Positions 6,363 to 7,756 of a stretch of DNA of 7,756 bases are shown one piece after another. A program made the translations under genes and the position numbers. Source of the DNA: Deltaproteobacteria bacterium UBA2385 (GTDB lineage Bacteria; Myxococcota_A; UBA796; UBA2385); contig DDSR01000384.1 in NCBI GenBank assembly GCA_002343455.1, forward strand, positions 1-7,756, written 5' to 3'. The notes beneath the pieces were generated by a model. The model did not search any database, was not told where the DNA came from, and saw nothing but the letters and a program-made list of their open reading frames with translations. Each line of letters opens with the position of its first letter. The stretch's first letter is position 1.

Positions 6363-6377
6363 CCCCCCCGAAGGAGC

Positions 6378-7523
6378 TCAGGGCTCGACCACGAAGGCCC
6401 CGATGCGCAGCCCCCCGGACTGGAAGGTCGTCAAGCAGCGGGCCCGGCGATCGACCCGCAGGGCGAGGCCGGCGTCTGGCACGAGGAAGAGCGCCCGCCA
6501 GCCCGAGAGCGGCCCCCGCAGGGCCTGACCCAGCACGTCCAGGGCCCGCGCCTCGTCGCCCACGCGCTCGCCCCAGGGCGGGTTGGTCAGGACGAGGCCG
6601 CTGGGAGCCGGCGCCTCCAGCTCGGCGAGGTCGATCCTCGACCAGCGCGGCTTGACCCGGGCCCGGGCGGCGTTGTCCTGGGCGGCGGCGATGGCTCCCG
6701 GGTCGCGGTCCGAGCCGTAGATCGTGGCCGTGGCCGGCGCCGGGCGCGCCCCACCCGGCTTCGGCCCAGCCAGGCTCAGCCCGCGCAAGGCCGGCCAGCC
6801 CTCGAAGGCGTAGCTGCGGCCCTCTCCCGGGCGCATGCCGGCCGCCCGGCGGGCCGCCTCGATCGGGATCGTGCCCGAGCCGCAGAGGGGATCGAGCAGC
6901 ACCTCGTCGGCCTGCCAGCCAGCCATGAAGAGCAGGGCCGAGGCGATCGTCTCGCGGATCGGGGCCCGCCCGGGCTGCAGGCGCCAGCCGCGCCGGTGCA
7001 GCAGCTCGCCGCCTGCGTCGACGCTCAGCGTCGCCAGGTCCTCGACCAGCCTCACCCGCACCGGCTGGACCCGCGCGTCCCGCTCGCGCGGACGGCCGGC
7101 CGCGTCCTGCACCGCGAAGGCCACCTTGCGCTCGATCGCCTCGCGGAAGTGCAGCCGGCTCCCCGAGCAGCTGGCCTCGACCTCCACCCGGGCGCCCGGC
7201 GGCAGGAAGGCCCTCCACTCGGCCTTGCGGGTCAAGGCCGCCAGCTCCTCCAGGCTGCGGGCGTGGCCCGTGGCCACCTCCACCTGCAGGCGCGAGGGGG
7301 TCCACAGCTCGCCCGCCAGCCGGGCCAGCCGCAGCGGCCCCTGGAAGCGCACCCCGCCCGGCTCGACCTGCCCCTCGACCCCGTGCAGGGCCAGCTCGCG
7401 CACGACCACCGGCTCCAGGCCGGGCGGCACCGCCGCGTAGAAGGAGCAGGGTCCGTCGGCCAGCGCCTTGGGGGGAGCCTTCTGGCGTTCTCTCGGGCGG
7501 CTGGAGGCGGGCGGGCGCGGCAT
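6378..7523 (-). CDS. THUMP-domain class I SAM-dependent RNA methyltransferase (RlmL/YpsC type)
   Basis: A 381-residue predicted rRNA methyltransferase. The conserved region begins at FYAAVPPGLEPVVVRELALH (28-47). A THUMP RNA-binding domain follows (about 65-165), then RRGWRLQPGRAPIRETIASAL (177-197), the signature leading into the catalytic fold. The Rossmann methyltransferase shows SAM motif I DPLCGSGT (211-218), an acidic motif II at SDRDP (271-275) and catalytic NPPWG (314-318). The fold and length match single-domain YpsC-like proteins related to the N-terminal half of E. coli RlmL, which makes m2G2445 in 23S rRNA. The exact target nucleotide cannot be read from sequence, so no symbol is given. 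The first 22 residues are a basic, Pro-rich extension. ATG 7523 is the only credible start, though GAGG is rather far upstream (about 14 bases). The gap to nrdJ is 266 bases, so the two are probably separately transcribed. Confidence 0.93.
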   Translation of the reverse strand: MPRPPASSRPRERQKAPPKALADGPCSFYAAVPPGLEPVVVRELALHGVEGQVEPGGVRFQGPLRLARLAGELWTPSRLQVEVATGHARSLEELAALTRKAEWRAFLPPGARVEVEASCSGSRLHFREAIERKVAFAVQDAAGRPRERDARVQPVRVRLVEDLATLSVDAGGELLHRRGWRLQPGRAPIRETIASALLFMAGWQADEVLLDPLCGSGTIPIEAARRAAGMRPGEGRSYAFEGWPALRGLSLAGPKPGGARPAPATATIYGSDRDPGAIAAAQDNAARARVKPRWSRIDLAELEAPAPSGLVLTNPPWGERVGDEARALDVLGQALRGPLSGWRALFLVPDAGLALRVDRRARCLTTFQSGGLRIGAFVVEP

Positions 7524-7528
7524 CGGGC

Positions 7529-7570
7529 GGGGATATCCCCCTCGCCGCGCGCGCGTGGCAGGATATCCGC
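7529..7570. promoter_or_regulatory. Paired GGATATCC palindromes in a divergent promoter region
   Basis: GGATATCC occurs at 7531-7538 and again at 7561-7568, an offset of exactly 30 bp. The first is extended to the perfect 12-bp palindrome GGGGATATCCCC (7529-7540). The 3' flanks are also similar (CCCTCG versus GCCCCCG). They lie in the 88-base gap between the divergent methyltransferase and the gene starting at 7612. In such GC-rich DNA two AT-centred palindromes about three helical turns apart suggest operator sites or promoter elements. The cognate regulator is unknown. Confidence 0.45.
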
Positions 7571-7611
7571 CCCCGTCCCTGCTCCACGAGGCTCCCCCTC
7601 ACGAGGTCCCC

Positions 7612-7756
7612 ATGACGCCCTTCGGCATCCGCAAGAAGCTCAAGTCCCTCCTTGGCCTGGGCGGCTCCTCCGCCCCCTCCGCCGCCCCCAAGCCCAGCTA
7701 CGAGGTCGAGATCACCGCCCCCGACGGCAGCCAGCTCAAGGCCCAGGGCAAAGAAG
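7612..7756 (+). CDS. Hypothetical protein, 3'-truncated by window edge
   Basis: Only the first 48 codons are visible: MTPFGIRKKLKSLLGLGG, an Ala/Pro/Ser linker, then YEVEITAPDGSQLKAQGKE where the window ends. ATG 7612 is supported by GAGG at 7603-7606, five bases upstream, and the reading frame is open to the edge. The N-terminus is a short basic amphipathic stretch rather than a signal peptide. The beta-hairpin-like start (a V.I..PDG pattern) recalls the beginning of small beta-grasp proteins such as 2Fe-2S ferredoxins, but no cysteine is in view and this is only a guess. It is divergent from the RNA methyltransferase. Confidence 0.7.
   Translation, partial: MTPFGIRKKLKSLLGLGGSSAPSAAPKPSYEVEITAPDGSQLKAQGKE

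Noticed and set aside
6112..6377. Cobalamin riboswitch upstream of the B12-dependent nrdJ
   Set aside because: No B12 box or other conserved riboswitch core could be found in nrdJ sense; a GGGAAGGCC stretch lies on the opposite strand only.
7556..7571. Sigma-54-type promoter (TGGCA with GG-N10-GC spacing) for the last gene
   Set aside because: The -24 element fits, but the -12 region reads CCGCC instead of TTGCW, and GG-N10-GC is common by chance in DNA this rich in G and C.
6226..7602. A 458-codon - strand frame overlapping the RNA methyltransferase
   Set aside because: It is a frame-shifted shadow of the methyltransferase, rich in Arg/Gly/Ala/Pro and without motifs.

Overview
The window is very GC-rich throughout, with strong G/C bias at third codon positions. 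That bias creates long antisense shadow ORFs. Gene content suggests a chromosomal segment from a delta-proteobacterial-type lineage, most likely Myxococcota: a B12-dependent ribonucleotide reductase with a TSCPD domain and C-terminal zinc-ribbon-like tail, a secreted lipoprotein metzincin with a very short signal peptide, and a GspE-N/MshEN-like plus CheX-like regulator. This assignment is inference; no rRNA or other phylogenetic marker is present. No tRNA, rRNA, CRISPR array, insertion sequence or prophage gene was seen.

Layout. (1) Positions 1-1904, + strand: a compact run of two tandem paralogous small secreted or HEAT-like proteins (the first cut by the window edge), then a lipoprotein zinc metalloprotease that overlaps the second gene by ATGA. 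This looks like one envelope-directed transcription unit. (2) 1907-2668, - strand: a TatD-family metal-dependent nuclease, tail to tail with the protease with only 2 bases between stops. (3) 2722-3606, + strand: a protein with four GspE-N/MshEN-like repeats and a probable CheX-like C-terminal domain, divergent from TatD. (4) 3631-6111, - strand: nrdJ, the class II ribonucleotide reductase. The last seven codons of nrdJ, stop included, are tandemly duplicated just downstream. (5) 6112-6377: a regulatory intergenic region. (6) 6378-7523, - strand: a THUMP-domain RNA methyltransferase of the RlmL/YpsC type. (7) 7524-7611: a short divergent promoter region with two GGATATCC palindromes exactly 30 bp apart, then the start of a + strand gene that runs off the window at 7756.

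The most informative non-coding stretch lies upstream of nrdJ. It holds two 16-bp sequences resembling NrdR boxes at an exact 31-bp offset, one overlapping a good -10 hexamer (TATAGT) for nrdJ. Further upstream are two perfect inverted copies of TTTTCCACA, one base from the TTATCCACA DnaA box. A plausible reading is that nrdJ is controlled both by nucleotide level (NrdR) and by replication initiation (DnaA); this is inferred from sequence only. The genes otherwise look like ordinary housekeeping (dNTP synthesis, rRNA modification, a nuclease) mixed with lineage-specific envelope and signalling genes. I see no sign of a defence or mobile system.
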